A DNA stretch of 64,000 nt from Agromyces sp. 3263 (GCF_031456545.1 NZ_JAVDUV010000002.1:124001-188000), one strand, 5' to 3'; numbered from the stretch's first letter, positions 17,183 through 28,507 are shown. Notes: generated by a model not told the origin, from the sequence alone. Translations and numbers: made by a program.

Positions 17183-19543
17183 GTGCGCGACCTGAGGCTC
17201 CTGCCGCCAGCCGGCGCCGCATGGCTGGCTGCCTGGTGCGCCGTCGCGTCGCCCGACGTCGGGGTCGATCCGGCCGTCGTCGCTCGGCTCGCCTGGGCGG
17301 CCGGCGTGATCCTCGCGGTCGCCGTACTCGCCCTGACCGGGGCTCGACGCGGGTCGTCGGCCGCCCACGCGCTCCGGGCCGTGCTCACTGCGGCGCTCAT
17401 CGCCTCGACCGCGATGGGGCTCGTCGCGACGTCGGCGGCGCTCGCGCTGGAACGGCGCGCCGAGTCGCCGCTTGCCGCGGCCGCCGATGCCCACGTCGTC
17501 GTCGACGTCCTGATCGAGGTGGCTTCCGGCCCCCGGCCGGTGCGGGCGCCGCCGTGGGCGTCATCGGGCGATGCAGCCGCTCCGACCTTCCGGGTCGACG
17601 CCCAGGTCATCGGCGTGGACGGCGTCGAGGTTCCGACCGTGTCCTCGACCGTGATGCTGGAGCTCCGCGGGGAGGAGCTCTCACTCGGCACCCGCGTCTC
17701 CTTCCCCACACGAGTGGTGGTCCTGCCCGGCGCGGAGCAGCACGGCTTCCAGCTCCGGCCGACCGGCGACGCGCGTGTGATCGCACCGCCGCCGTGGCTC
17801 GGCTGGGCCGTGGCGCTCCGATCGGGGCTCGCGACCGCGTCGACCGCCCTCGGCGGCGACGGCGGCGCGCTCGTGCCCGGACTCGCCATCGGCGACACCG
17901 CCGCGGTCGGCGTCGAGCTCGACGCAGCGATGAAGGCGAGTTCGCTCAGCCACCTCACCGCGGTCTCGGGCGCGAACTGCGCCATCATCACGGCTGCCGC
18001 CTTCGCCCTCGCGGCGGCGTGCGGGCTGCGTCGCGGCGTGCGCGTCGCGCTCGCGCTGGTCGCCCTCGCGGGGTTCATCGTGCTCGTGACGCCGCAGCCG
18101 AGCGTCGTGCGAGCCGGGGCGATGGCGGTCGTCGTGCTCATCGCCATCGCGTCCGGACGCCCGGGCGGCGGCGTCGCCGCATTGTCGGTCGCGGTGGTCG
18201 GACTGCTCGTGTTCGATCCCTGGCTGGCACGCGACTACGGCTTCGCGCTGTCGGCGGCCGCGACGGCCGGACTCCTGCTCCTCGCGGCGCCGCTGGCCGT
18301 CGTCCTCGGCCGCCTGATGCCACGACCGCTCGCCCTGGTGCTGGCCGTGCCGGTCGCCGCGCAGCTCGCCTGCCAGCCCATCCTCGTGCTGCTCGACCCG
18401 GCCATCGCCGTCTACGGCGTGCCCGCGAACCTGCTCGCCGCGCCGGCGGCCCCGGTCGCGACCGTCGTCGGGCTCCTCGGATGCCTCGTCCTGCCGGTCC
18501 TGCCCTCCGTCGGCGCGGCGTTCCTGCAGGTCGCGTGGGTCCCGGCCACGTGGATCGCCCTCGTCGCGCACGGCACCGCCGGACTTCCGGGCGGCCGCCT
18601 CGCCTGGCTTCCGGATGCCCCGGGCGCGGCCCTGCTCACCGCCTGCACCGCACTCGCCCTCGCCGTTACGTTCGCGCCGCCATCACGCCCACGACTGCGT
18701 GCGGCCGGCGTCGCGCTCCTCGCGATCGGGTTGGCGGTGCCCGTCGGCGTGTCGTTCGGCGCGCCCGTCGTGTCGGCTTCAACGCGGCCGGCCCGCTGGG
18801 ATGTTGCCGCATGCGACGTCGGCCAGGGCGATGCGGTGCTCATCCGCTCCGCGGAGGCGACCGCGCTCGTCGACACCGGGCCCGATCCGGCTGCCCTGGC
18901 GCGTTGCCTCGTGCTTCTCGGGGTGGACCGCATCGACCTGCTCGTGCTGACGCACTGGGATGCCGATCATGTCGGGGGATCGGAGGCGGTCGTGGGGCGC
19001 GTCGGCACGGTCGTCCACGGCCCGCTCGACGGCGACCGCAGCGACCGCGTGCTCGATCCGCTCGTGCGGGGCGGAGCCGACTCGGCCGAGGTCGTCGCCG
19101 GCCACCGCGGCGTGCTCGGCGACGCCCAGTGGCGCGTGCTCTGGCCGTTGGCGCGCGCGGCGCCCGGCAACGACGCGAGCGTCGTCGTCGAGGTCGATGC
19201 GCCGGCGTTCCGCGGGGTCTTCCTGGGCGACCTCGGGGAGGGGGCGCAGGACCGGCTCCTCCGGTCGGCGGACCTCGGGGTGGTCGACCTCGTGAAGGTC
19301 GCGCACCATGGATCCGCCGACCAGAGCGCGTCACTGTACGAGCGCCTGCATGCCACGATCGGCGTGATCGGGGTCGGCCTCGACAACGGGTACGGGCATC
19401 CCACCGATCGGCTGCTGGGGATCCTCGGCGACGAGGGCACCTCGGTGGTGCGGACCGACCGTTCGGGCACCATCACGATCGCCGCCGCCGAGGGCGGCTT
19501 CGACGTCTGGGCCGAGCGGGGCGACGTCGGACCCGGCCCGTAG
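17183..19543 (+). CDS. comEC: ComEC/Rec2-family DNA-uptake channel
   Basis: A 786-residue polytopic membrane protein. Around residues 255-265 the competence domain carries HLTAVSGANCAII; the N-terminal part before it would be the OB fold. About ten hydrophobic segments follow up to residue 530. The C-terminal metallo-beta-lactamase domain has DVGQGDAVLI, THWDADHVGG (about 590) and AHHGSADQS (about 707), with the metal ligands intact, so nuclease-type activity on the incoming non-transforming strand is possible. With comEA it forms the core uptake machinery; whether the organism makes a transformation pilus cannot be seen here. Confidence 0.92.
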   Translation: MRDLRLLPPAGAAWLAAWCAVASPDVGVDPAVVARLAWAAGVILAVAVLALTGARRGSSAAHALRAVLTAALIASTAMGLVATSAALALERRAESPLAAAADAHVVVDVLIEVASGPRPVRAPPWASSGDAAAPTFRVDAQVIGVDGVEVPTVSSTVMLELRGEELSLGTRVSFPTRVVVLPGAEQHGFQLRPTGDARVIAPPPWLGWAVALRSGLATASTALGGDGGALVPGLAIGDTAAVGVELDAAMKASSLSHLTAVSGANCAIITAAAFALAAACGLRRGVRVALALVALAGFIVLVTPQPSVVRAGAMAVVVLIAIASGRPGGGVAALSVAVVGLLVFDPWLARDYGFALSAAATAGLLLLAAPLAVVLGRLMPRPLALVLAVPVAAQLACQPILVLLDPAIAVYGVPANLLAAPAAPVATVVGLLGCLVLPVLPSVGAAFLQVAWVPATWIALVAHGTAGLPGGRLAWLPDAPGAALLTACTALALAVTFAPPSRPRLRAAGVALLAIGLAVPVGVSFGAPVVSASTRPARWDVAACDVGQGDAVLIRSAEATALVDTGPDPAALARCLVLLGVDRIDLLVLTHWDADHVGGSEAVVGRVGTVVHGPLDGDRSDRVLDPLVRGGADSAEVVAGHRGVLGDAQWRVLWPLARAAPGNDASVVVEVDAPAFRGVFLGDLGEGAQDRLLRSADLGVVDLVKVAHHGSADQSASLYERLHATIGVIGVGLDNGYGHPTDRLLGILGDEGTSVVRTDRSGTITIAAAEGGFDVWAERGDVGPGP

Positions 19544-19568
19544 ACTTGCACCCGAACGGGGAGGTGCG

Positions 19569-20612
19569 GTGGCAGCGCGAGCAGGTGCGACGCGAGCAGG
19601 TACGACGCGAGCGAAGGCGGCCGCGATCCCGCAGCTCTCGTGGAACGAGATCCGCCCGGCTCCGGTGGTGCTCGTCAGCGGCGCCGAGACGGTCCTCGCC
19701 GAACGCGCGAGCACGATGCTGCGCGACTTCCTACGATCCGAGGACCCCGCGCTCGAGGTGAGCGATCTCGAGGCCGACGGCTACCGCCGTGGCGAACTGC
19801 TCACCCTCGCCAGCCCGTCGCTGTTCGGCGAGCCACGGCTCATCCGCGTCACCGCCGTCGAGCGGGCCAGCGACGACTTCCTCATCGACGCGCTCGAGTA
19901 CCTCGAGCAGACCGCCGACGGCACCACGTTGCTGTTGCGGCACGCGGGGGGTCAGCGCGGCAAGAAGCTCCTCGACGCCATCCGCGCGGGATCGGGCGCC
20001 GGCGTCGAGATCGTCTGCGCCGAGCTCAAGCGGGAATCCGAGAAGCAGGACTTCGCGGCGGCGGAGTTCCGTGCCGCCGGACGCAGGATCGACGCCAGGG
20101 CGCTGCGTGCGCTCGTCGCGGCGTTCGCCGACGACCTGGCCGAGCTCTCGGCCGCATGTCGTCAGCTCATCGCCGACGCACCGGGCGAGATCACCGAAGC
20201 CGTCGTCGGGCGCTACTACGGCGGGCGCGTGGAGACGAACGCCTTCGCCGTCGCCGATGCGGCGATCGCGGGGCGCCACGGCGAAGCACTGGTGGCACTC
20301 CGGCACGCCCTCGACAGCGGCGCCGATCCGGTGCCCATGGTGGCGGCGTTCGCGATGAAGGTGCGCACGATGGCCAAGGTGTCGGGCGTCAGGGGAGGCG
20401 GCCCGCAGGTGGCATCGTCGCTCGGGCTCGCGCCGTGGCAGGTCGATCGCGCCCGCCGAGACCTCGCCGGCTGGACCGACGATGGCCTCCAGCGAGCCAT
20501 CGAGTCGCTCGCCGCGACCGACGCCGCCGTCAAGGGCGCCGAGCGCGATCCCGTGTTCGCGCTCGAACGGCTGGTCGGCGTCATCGCCGCTCGCGGGCGC
20601 ACGCCGTCCTGA
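19569..20612 (+). CDS. holA: DNA polymerase III delta subunit
   Basis: A 347-residue clamp-loader subunit that opens the beta clamp. The core begins near residue 20 (IPQLSWNEIRPAPVVLVSGAE) and includes FGEPRLIRV and the C-terminal collar helix region; AAA+ motifs are degenerate, as normal for delta. Start GTG 19569 follows GGGGAGG. The first 18 residues (ARAGATRAGTTRAKAA) are a low-complexity addition encoded by a 15-base tandem repeat. It follows comEC by 25 bases in the conserved comEA-comEC-holA order and ends at a strong bidirectional terminator. Confidence 0.92.
   Translation: MAARAGATRAGTTRAKAAAIPQLSWNEIRPAPVVLVSGAETVLAERASTMLRDFLRSEDPALEVSDLEADGYRRGELLTLASPSLFGEPRLIRVTAVERASDDFLIDALEYLEQTADGTTLLLRHAGGQRGKKLLDAIRAGSGAGVEIVCAELKRESEKQDFAAAEFRAAGRRIDARALRALVAAFADDLAELSAACRQLIADAPGEITEAVVGRYYGGRVETNAFAVADAAIAGRHGEALVALRHALDSGADPVPMVAAFAMKVRTMAKVSGVRGGGPQVASSLGLAPWQVDRARRDLAGWTDDGLQRAIESLAATDAAVKGAERDPVFALERLVGVIAARGRTPS
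19576..19612 (+). repeat. 15-base tandem repeat at the start of holA
   Basis: CGCGAGCAGGTGCGA is present twice (second copy has one change, A for G) and then seven bases of a third copy. It encodes the ARAGA/TRAGT extension of the delta subunit, so the number of copies could vary without shifting frame. Confidence 0.6.
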
Positions 20613-20634
20613 AGGAGCGTCCTGCCGCGCAGAC

Positions 20635-20669
20635 GACGAAGGCCCCGCACGATGTGCGGGGCCTTCGTC
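20635..20669. terminator. Bidirectional terminator between holA and rpsT
   Basis: A perfect 16-base-pair stem (arms GACGAAGGCCCCGCAC and its complement) with a three-base loop, placed between the convergent holA and rpsT genes. There is no strong U-tract, as is usual in high-G+C organisms. Confidence 0.85.
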
Positions 20670-20681
20670 AACGGTCGTGCG

Positions 20682-20942
20682 TCAGAGCGCGGCGACCTGC
20701 TTCGCGATGGCCGACTTGCGGTTCGCGGCCTGGTTCTTGTGGATGACGCCCTTGCTGGCGGCCTTGTCGAGCTTGCGGGTCGCGTTGCGCAGGGCGGTCG
20801 TCGCCTTGTCCTTGTCGCCGGTGGCGATCGCCTCGCGGGCGGCGCGCACGGCGCTCTTGACCTCGCTCTTGACGGCCTTGTTGCGCTCCTGCGCCTTCAG
20901 GTTGGTGCGGATGCGCTTGATCTGCGACTTGATGTTTGCCAC
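20682..20942 (-). CDS. rpsT: 30S ribosomal protein S20
   Basis: An 86-residue basic protein that binds 16S rRNA early in 30S assembly. It opens [14 protein letters not shown] and has [23 protein letters not shown] at the end, both typical of S20. The start is GTG (20942). The codon usage is strongly biased (AAG, CGC), as for other ribosomal proteins. Convergent to holA, with its own promoter about 100 bases upstream. Confidence 0.96.
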   Translation of the reverse strand: MANIKSQIKRIRTNLKAQERNKAVKSEVKSAVRAAREAIATGDKDKATTALRNATRKLDKAASKGVIHKNQAANRKSAIAKQVAAL

Positions 20943-21047
20943 GTGGGTATCTTTCGTTCGTGTGTGGGTACCGGATGTGCCGATGAAGGTAGAGGGGCCT
21001 CACCGGCGAATCGTGCGGGGTGGGACCCACACGGAAGCCAACAGACA

Positions 21048-21076
21048 ACGATACCAGTTCGCCTTCGACCCACCAA
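21048..21076 (-). promoter_or_regulatory. Candidate sigma-70-type promoter of rpsT
   Basis: On the minus strand TTGGTG (21076-21071), 17 bases, then TATCGT (21053-21048). The expected start near 21041 leaves a leader of about 100 bases before rpsT. The leader contains GTGTGGGT/ACCCACAC (20962-20969 with 21025-21032) that could pair, which may matter for S20 autoregulation. Confidence 0.5.
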
Positions 21077-21140
21077 AGCGGCGGATCGGCGGGCTACGAC
21101 AGGGCAGGGTTCGACGGCGCACGGTTCGACGGCGCTGGGC

Positions 21141-21977
21141 TCACTGCTCGGGCGGCACGAACCGGCTGGCCGTGAACACCCCGCCCTGCGGGTCGCGGAT
21201 GAGGGCCTCCTGGGTCCAGTGGGTGTCGGTCGAGGCCAGCACGGTGGCGCCGAGGCGCTCGGCGGTCGATGCGACCTCGTCACGGTCGGCGACGGTGAAG
21301 GTGACGTGCCAGTGCGGCGGTTCGCCGTCGTGGGACGGCGCCAGCCACCCGATCGCGTCCTCGAACCTGGGCGGCGTGATCGCGCTCGCCTGCCGTTGCC
21401 GGATGTCGGGGTCGACGGTGGCCGCGAGGTGGTCCCCGTAGCCGGGGCAGCGGATGAGGGTGGCGAACCCGAGGTCGGCGAACTCCCAGCCGAACACGTC
21501 CTCGTAGAAGCCGGGTTCGTGGGGGGCGGATGTGTGCAGGTCGCTGAAGTTCCACGCGCCGGGCTCGTTGACGACCTGCACGCCTGCCCGAGCGCCCGCC
21601 TGCCAGAGCCGGAATCGTGCACCGGCCGGATCGACCACGCCGGCCGCCCGCCCGGCCCGCCCCACGTCGGCCGGCCCGTCGATGACGTGCCCGCCGGCTC
21701 CGGCGACCCGTGCGACGGCGGCATCGAGGTCGGCGACGGCCACGTACGTGTTCCACGTCGGGGGATCCACAGCCGGCGCCTCCGCCGCCGCTGCGCCGAG
21801 GCCGGCCGCCGCTCGGCCATCGAGGTGGGCGACGACGTACGCCGCGTCGCCCCGGGGGCCAGGGGCGGCCTCGAACGTCCACCCGAAGAGACCGCCGTAG
21901 AACCGCTGGGCCTCGTCGAGGTCGGGCGCCTCGAGGTCGATCCACGACGGGACGCCCTCGGGATACGTGCGCTGCAT
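21141..21977 (-). CDS. VOC-family (glyoxalase/bleomycin-resistance fold) protein, two domains
   Basis: A 278-residue soluble protein made of two vicinal-oxygen-chelate domains of about 130 residues each. The first opens VPSWIDLEAPDLDEAQRFYGGLFGW and the second has WNFSDLHTSAPHEPGFYEDVFGWEF; each carries the FY...LFGW/VFGW pattern of beta-alpha-beta-beta-beta modules. Similar double-VOC actinobacterial proteins (CFP30B type) are annotated as hydroxylases, but without experimental function here the substrate is unknown. Start ATG 21977 has GGAGG six bases upstream. It lies 83 bases downstream of the alpha/beta hydrolase on the same strand and may belong to that operon. Confidence 0.85.
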   Translation of the reverse strand: MQRTYPEGVPSWIDLEAPDLDEAQRFYGGLFGWTFEAAPGPRGDAAYVVAHLDGRAAAGLGAAAAEAPAVDPPTWNTYVAVADLDAAVARVAGAGGHVIDGPADVGRAGRAAGVVDPAGARFRLWQAGARAGVQVVNEPGAWNFSDLHTSAPHEPGFYEDVFGWEFADLGFATLIRCPGYGDHLAATVDPDIRQRQASAITPPRFEDAIGWLAPSHDGEPPHWHVTFTVADRDEVASTAERLGATVLASTDTHWTQEALIRDPQGGVFTASRFVPPEQ

Positions 21978-22060
21978 GTCGATCCTCCGTCCGCTCCTGC
22001 GCACGAGGCTCGTCCGCGTCGGGGCGAGCCGCAAGGGGTGGCGGACCATCGACTCCGCCG

Positions 22061-22834
22061 CTAGGCCGACGTGTCGGACCGTGCTCGCCGCCGCAGGCGC
22101 CGCACCTGCTCCCACTCCAGCTCGGCGACGGCACCGAGTACGACGGCGGTGAACTCCTCGGGGCGCACGAGGCTCACGAGGTGCGTCGCGCCGGGGACGA
22201 TCACCAGGCGTGCGCGGGGTGCGGCACGGAGCATCCGCCGCTCCTCGATGCGGAAGTGGTCGAGGCGGCCGTTCACCAGCCACACCGGCACGTCGATGCG
22301 CGCGAGCGCGGCCTCGATGTCGAGGCCGCCGATGGAACCGAGCACGGGGGCCATGGCGTGCAGCGCGACGCCCCCGGCCAGCACGTCCGCCACCCCATCG
22401 GGCGGGAGGAACATGCGCGCGGTGAGCTCGTTCAGGCCGCGCCCGTGGTCGGGGAGCCGGGCGATGAGCGCGGCGATCCGCCGATAGCCCTCGAGTCCGA
22501 CGCCCCGTGGCCGCGTGCCGCACGAGGCGGCGACCAGTCCGTCGATCCGCCCCGGATGCCGCGAGGCGAACTCGATCGACAGGTACCCGCCGAGGCTGAG
22601 GCCGACGAGCAGCGTCGGCGTGCTCGACGCGTGCGCCTCGCGTTCGGGGACCGCCTCGCCGATCACCCGCATGGCGTCGTCGAGGGTGAACGGCTCGCCG
22701 CTGCGCGTGCCGTGCGACGGGAGGTCGATCGCGACCGCGTCGATGTCGTGACGCGCGAGCGCGGCGAGCTGCCGCCGCCACATCGTGGCCGAGGTGCGGA
22801 GTCCGTGCACGAGCACGACGCGGGCGCGGGGCAT
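22061..22834 (-). CDS. Alpha/beta-hydrolase-fold protein
   Basis: A 257-residue serine hydrolase. The oxyanion region is VVLVHGLRTSATMW (about 6-19), the nucleophile elbow is GLSLGG (serine near 99), and the acid and histidine appear as WLVNGRLDHF and VPGATHLVSLVRPEEF. Length and pattern resemble small esterases or haloperoxidase-like enzymes; the substrate cannot be told. It starts three bases after the stop of the LuxR-type regulator, so it is the third gene of the kinase-regulator operon and is probably co-expressed with its own controllers. Confidence 0.85.
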   Translation of the reverse strand: MPRARVVLVHGLRTSATMWRRQLAALARHDIDAVAIDLPSHGTRSGEPFTLDDAMRVIGEAVPEREAHASSTPTLLVGLSLGGYLSIEFASRHPGRIDGLVAASCGTRPRGVGLEGYRRIAALIARLPDHGRGLNELTARMFLPPDGVADVLAGGVALHAMAPVLGSIGGLDIEAALARIDVPVWLVNGRLDHFRIEERRMLRAAPRARLVIVPGATHLVSLVRPEEFTAVVLGAVAELEWEQVRRLRRRARSDTSA

Positions 22835-22837
22835 CCG

Positions 22838-23458
22838 TCAACCCGACCGGATCGCCCCGAGCTCGCGGGCCCGTGCCACGGCGGCCGTGCGGGAGCCGAC
22901 CCCGAGCTTCGTGAAGATGTGCACGAGGTGCGACTTCACAGTCGCCTCGCTGAGGAACAGCTCGCGACCGATGTCGCGGTTCGACCGGCCGTCGGCCACG
23001 AGCGTGAGCACCTCGGCCTCGCGAACGGTGAGGCGCTCGGCGCCCTGGGAGGCGTCGAGGCGCGAGGACACCGAGGAGGCGAGCGCCGCCTCGCCGACGG
23101 CCGCGGCCCGCACGGCGGCCACGAGCTCGGCGGGCGGCGCATCCTTCAGGAGGTAGCCGCTCGCGCCGGCCTCGATCGCACCGAGGATGTCGGCGTCGGT
23201 GTCGTAGTTGGTGAGCACGAGCACGCGCGGGGCGCCGTGGTGCGAGCGGATGCGTCGCGTCGCCTCCGCCCCCTGCATGGCGCCGGGGAACTGCAGGTCC
23301 ATGAGCACGAGATCGACGTCGGATGCCGCGGCGAGGCGAACCGCGTCCTCGGCCGTCGCCGCCTCGGCGATCACCTCGAGGTCGGCCTCCGACTCGAGCA
23401 GGGCGCGGATGCCGGCGCGCACGACAGGGTGGTCGTCGCTGAGCAGGAGCCGGATCAT
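22838..23458 (-). CDS. NarL/LuxR-type response regulator
   Basis: A 206-residue regulator. The receiver domain (1-120) has the acidic pair in SDDHP, the phospho-acceptor aspartate in [12 protein letters not shown], and LTNYDT and LLKDAP for the switch threonine region and lysine. The C-terminal LuxR helix-turn-helix (about 143-200) reads [45 protein letters not shown]. Its ATG overlaps the TGA of the kinase gene, indicating coupling of the pair. Confidence 0.92.
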   Translation of the reverse strand: MIRLLLSDDHPVVRAGIRALLESEADLEVIAEAATAEDAVRLAAASDVDLVLMDLQFPGAMQGAEATRRIRSHHGAPRVLVLTNYDTDADILGAIEAGASGYLLKDAPPAELVAAVRAAAVGEAALASSVSSRLDASQGAERLTVREAEVLTLVADGRSNRDIGRELFLSEATVKSHLVHIFTKLGVGSRTAAVARARELGAIRSG

Positions 23459-24678
23459 ACGGGCACCACCGGGATGCGCACGGACACCGCGGTGCCATCG
23501 CCAGGAGCCGACTCGATCTCGATCGACCCGCCCTGCCGCTCGGCCCGCTGCCGCATGGCGCGCAGGCCGAAGGCGACCCCGTCGGTCTCCTCGCGCTGGG
23601 CGGCGCGCGGGTCGAACCCGATCCCGTCGTCGACGACGTCGAGCGCGACCTCGTCGCCGAGGTAGCTCAGCGTCAATTCGGCCCGCTCCGCGCCGGAGTG
23701 GCGCAGCACGTTGGCGAGCGCACCCTGCGCGATGCGCAGCAGGGTCGCGTCGATCGCCATGGGCAGCATCACCGCGTCGCCGCTGAGGCGGAAGCTCACC
23801 CGTGTCGACGACCCCGACTGCTCGGCCTGGTCGTTGATCGCGTCGGTGAGCCGGCGCAGCGCGGCGGGCAGCGTCTGCTCATCGAGCGACGGAGGCGTGA
23901 GCTCCCGGATGAAGCGACGCGTCTCGCCGAGGTTGTCGGCGGCGGTCTCGCGCGCGAGCCGCAGCTTCTCGCGCGTGGGCTCGTCGGTGATGTCGCGCTC
24001 GGCCGCATGGAGCAGCATCTGGATGCTCGAGAGGCCCTGGGCGACGGTGTCGTGGATCTCGCGGGCGAGGCGCTCGCGCTCGGCGAGCGTGCCCGCCTCG
24101 CGGCTCGCCGCGGCGAGCTCCTCGCGGGTGGCGAGCAGGTCGAGGATGAGCGCCTGCCGATCGCGGGTCTCCTGCGACATGGCGCGGTAGCCCGAGCCGA
24201 TGACGATGGCGACGCCCGCGCTGATCATCGGCCCGAGGATGGTGCCCACCTCGAACCCGAGGTGCGACGCCGTGCCCCAGACCGAGAGCCCGAACGTGAT
24301 GACGACGAGCGGCACCGCGATGGGCGTCGCCAGCACGTGCAGCTCGAGGAAGAAGAGGGGGAACGCGAGGAACGCGGCATCCGGTGTCAGGAACGACATC
24401 GCCAGCCACAGGAGCAGGAGGCCGACGAGCCACAGCACGCGGGCCCACGTCGGGAAGTGACGGTGCGCGACGGCGACGCCGGCGCCGTACCAGGCGAGGA
24501 ACGCCACGGCGAGGATGGTGACCGGCACCTCGGTCGGTGCGTCCTCGAGCAGGGCGCGCACGACGACGAAGAGCGTGAGCCCGACGACGAGCAGGTGCAG
24601 GCCGAGCCGGAGCGTGAAGAAGACCGGCCGGAGCGCGGACGGCGCGACGCGCGCGTCGGTGTCTTCCATCACGGTCAT
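23455..24678 (-). CDS. Sensor histidine kinase (HisKA_3/NarL-type)
   Basis: A 407-residue membrane kinase. Five to six hydrophobic segments fill residues 15-165 with almost no extracytoplasmic loop, a layout of kinases that sense the membrane itself or a membrane partner. The phospho-acceptor histidine lies in [18 protein letters not shown] (about 210). The ATPase domain has the N-box region, [11 protein letters not shown] and [15 protein letters not shown] near the C-terminus. ATG 24678 is taken as start; ATG 24669 is possible. TACGCT lies nine bases upstream. Divergent from lepA, with 81 bases between. Confidence 0.9.
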   Translation of the reverse strand: MTVMEDTDARVAPSALRPVFFTLRLGLHLLVVGLTLFVVVRALLEDAPTEVPVTILAVAFLAWYGAGVAVAHRHFPTWARVLWLVGLLLLWLAMSFLTPDAAFLAFPLFFLELHVLATPIAVPLVVITFGLSVWGTASHLGFEVGTILGPMISAGVAIVIGSGYRAMSQETRDRQALILDLLATREELAAASREAGTLAERERLAREIHDTVAQGLSSIQMLLHAAERDITDEPTREKLRLARETAADNLGETRRFIRELTPPSLDEQTLPAALRRLTDAINDQAEQSGSSTRVSFRLSGDAVMLPMAIDATLLRIAQGALANVLRHSGAERAELTLSYLGDEVALDVVDDGIGFDPRAAQREETDGVAFGLRAMRQRAERQGGSIEIESAPGDGTAVSVRIPVVPV

Positions 24679-24746
24679 GATGCTGTCAGCGTAGCCCGGC
24701 GGCCCTGACGGCGGCATCCGTCGAAAGTGCGAACCGAAAGTCATGG

Positions 24747-24752
24747 GAGAAT
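24747..24752 (+). promoter_or_regulatory. Candidate -10 element of lepA
   Basis: GAGAAT, seven bases before ATG 24760. The same GGGAGAATCG string stands before dus (50297-50306), which supports a promoter role rather than only a ribosome-binding site. Confidence 0.35.
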
Positions 24753-24759
24753 CGTGGGG

Positions 24760-26616
<1,857 letters not shown>

Positions 26617-26623
26617 GTTCCCG

Positions 26624-27274
26624 ATGACCCGACGAAGCACCTTCACCGACCAGTCGGTCACCTACGGGGCGATCGGGGCGACGCTCGCCCCCGACTTGTT
26701 GCGCTACCCGCCCGAGGGCTATCGCCCTGCCGAGGACTCCGTGCGCCTCGGCAGCGGGATCGAGCGCTTCGAGCGCGCCGCGGAGTCGCTCATGACCTGG
26801 GGCATCCAGCAGGGCGCCGGCTTCGAGGTCGTCGACGTGTCGACGGGCACGGGCGCGCAGTACCCGGGCATCGTCTACGACGCCGAGGGAGCGCCGCTCG
26901 CCGAGCAGCCGTCGCCGCGCACCGAGGAGCGCTTCGGCGCCGACGGCACGCCGTACATCGCCGCCGGCATGACCGCGACGCTGCGTCGTTCGGGCCGCTT
27001 CCGCCACCACGACACCCCGGTGCTCGTCGTCTACGTGATCGACGAGCCCGACCGCGTCGGCTTCGCCTACGGCACCACGGCGGAGGGGCCCGAGAGCGGC
27101 GAGGAGTCCTTCATCCTCGAGCGCCGCGAGGACGACACCGTGTGGCTCACGATCCGGTCGCTGCTCGGCACCGCCGGCGGCATCCGTCGCCTCGTGGCTC
27201 CTCGGCAGCGCCGCAAGCGCCGGGAGCTCACCCGCGTCGAACTGCGGGCCCTGCACCCCGCGGGCGGCGTGTAG
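26624..27274 (+). CDS. UPF0548/DUF1990 family protein
   Basis: A 216-residue protein of unknown function. Family features include YPPEGYRP followed by SVRLGSGIERFERAAESLMTW, and VGFAYGTTAEGPESGEESF with its conserved FAYGT and GEE. The family is shared by actinobacteria and plants, and no reaction is established. It begins seven bases after lepA and ends three bases before hemW, so it is translated from the same message. The C-terminal 40 residues are Arg-rich (RQRRKRRELTR). Confidence 0.8.
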   Translation: MTRRSTFTDQSVTYGAIGATLAPDLLRYPPEGYRPAEDSVRLGSGIERFERAAESLMTWGIQQGAGFEVVDVSTGTGAQYPGIVYDAEGAPLAEQPSPRTEERFGADGTPYIAAGMTATLRRSGRFRHHDTPVLVVYVIDEPDRVGFAYGTTAEGPESGEESFILERREDDTVWLTIRSLLGTAGGIRRLVAPRQRRKRRELTRVELRALHPAGGV

Positions 27275-27277
27275 CCG

Positions 27278-28504
27278 GTGGGCTCGGCCCTTCCGCTCGG
27301 CGATCCGGCGCCGCTCGACGGCCTCGTCCCGGCATCCGCCGCAGTCGGCGCCCATGAGCGCGCGTTCGGCGTCTACGTGCACGTCCCGTTCTGCCGGGTG
27401 CGCTGCGGCTACTGCGACTTCAACACGTACACCGCCGGTGAACTCAGGGGGGCGCGGCAGGTGGACTACGCCGACCACGCGATCGGTGAGATCCGGATGT
27501 CGCGACGGGTGCTCGAGGCATCCGGAGTGCCGCATCGCCTCGCCTCGACCGTGTTCTTCGGGGGCGGCACGCCGACGCTGCTGCCCGCCGACGACCTGGT
27601 GCGCATGCTCGGCGCCGTGCGCGACGAGTTCGGATTCGAGGAGGGCGCCGAGGTCACGACCGAGGCGAACCCCGACTCGGTCGGACCCGACGACCTGCGT
27701 CGTCTCGCCGACGGGGGGTTCACGCGCGTGTCGTTCGGCATGCAGTCGGCGGTGCCGCACGTGCTCGCGGCACTCGACCGCACGCACGACCCCGCGCGGG
27801 TGCCGCTCGTGGTGCGCTGGGCGCGCGACGCCGGGCTCGACGTGAGCCTCGACCTCATCTACGGCACGCCGGGCGAGTCGCTGGGCGACTGGCGCCGGAG
27901 CGTCGAGGCGGTGGTGGCCGAGCGCCCAGACCATGTCAGCGCCTACGCGCTCATCGTCGAGGAGGGCACGAAGCTCGCCCGCCAGATCCGTCGCGGGGAG
28001 CTCGCGACGCCGTCCGACGACCTCGAGGCCGACATGTACGAGCTCGCCGACGACCTGCTGGGTGCGGCCGGGTACGAGTGGTACGAGGTGAGCAACTGGG
28101 CGATGGATGCCTCGCAGCGCTCGCGCCACAACCTCGGGTACTGGCGTGGCGACGACTGGTGGGGCGTGGGTCCCGGCGCGCACAGCCATGTGGGAGGCGT
28201 GCGCTGGTGGAACGCGAAGCACCCGGCCGCCTACGCGGAGCGGGTCACGGCGGAGCTCTCGCCCGCGGTCGGACGCGAGGTGCTCGACGCGGGCACCCGG
28301 GAGACCGAGCGGGTGCTGCTCCTGACGCGCATCCGGGAAGGCATCAGGATCGACACGCTGCACGCGGGCGGGCGGCACGCGGTGGTCGGCCTGATCGCGG
28401 ATGGCCTCGTGGACGCGAAGGCCGCCCTCGCCGGTGTGCTGACGCTCACCAGACGAGGGCGGCTGCTCGCGGACGCCGTGGTGCGGCGCCTGCTGGAGGA
28501 GTGA
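27278..28504 (+). CDS. hemW: Radical-SAM haem chaperone HemW (coproporphyrinogen III oxidase-like)
   Basis: A 408-residue radical-SAM protein. The cluster motif is CRVRCGYC (about 38-45, CxxxCxxC) after VYVHVPF; GGGTPTLL and EANPDS are SAM-binding motifs. HemW proteins deliver haem to respiratory enzymes rather than acting as oxygen-independent HemN; the CxxxCxxC form without the HemN-specific extra cysteine and arginine points to HemW. Haem delivery fits the nearby cyd operon, although the genes are 15 kb apart. GTG 27278 is three bases after the UPF0548 stop; lepA-UPF0548-hemW form one operon, lepA-hemW being a widespread pairing. Confidence 0.92.
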   Translation: MGSALPLGDPAPLDGLVPASAAVGAHERAFGVYVHVPFCRVRCGYCDFNTYTAGELRGARQVDYADHAIGEIRMSRRVLEASGVPHRLASTVFFGGGTPTLLPADDLVRMLGAVRDEFGFEEGAEVTTEANPDSVGPDDLRRLADGGFTRVSFGMQSAVPHVLAALDRTHDPARVPLVVRWARDAGLDVSLDLIYGTPGESLGDWRRSVEAVVAERPDHVSAYALIVEEGTKLARQIRRGELATPSDDLEADMYELADDLLGAAGYEWYEVSNWAMDASQRSRHNLGYWRGDDWWGVGPGAHSHVGGVRWWNAKHPAAYAERVTAELSPAVGREVLDAGTRETERVLLLTRIREGIRIDTLHAGGRHAVVGLIADGLVDAKAALAGVLTLTRRGRLLADAVVRRLLEE

Positions 28505-28507
28505 GGC

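Noticed and set aside
15181..18147. A 988-codon open frame on the minus strand
   Set aside because: Antisense to leuS, comEA and comEC; low-complexity Ser/Thr/Ala/Arg composition and no recognisable domain.
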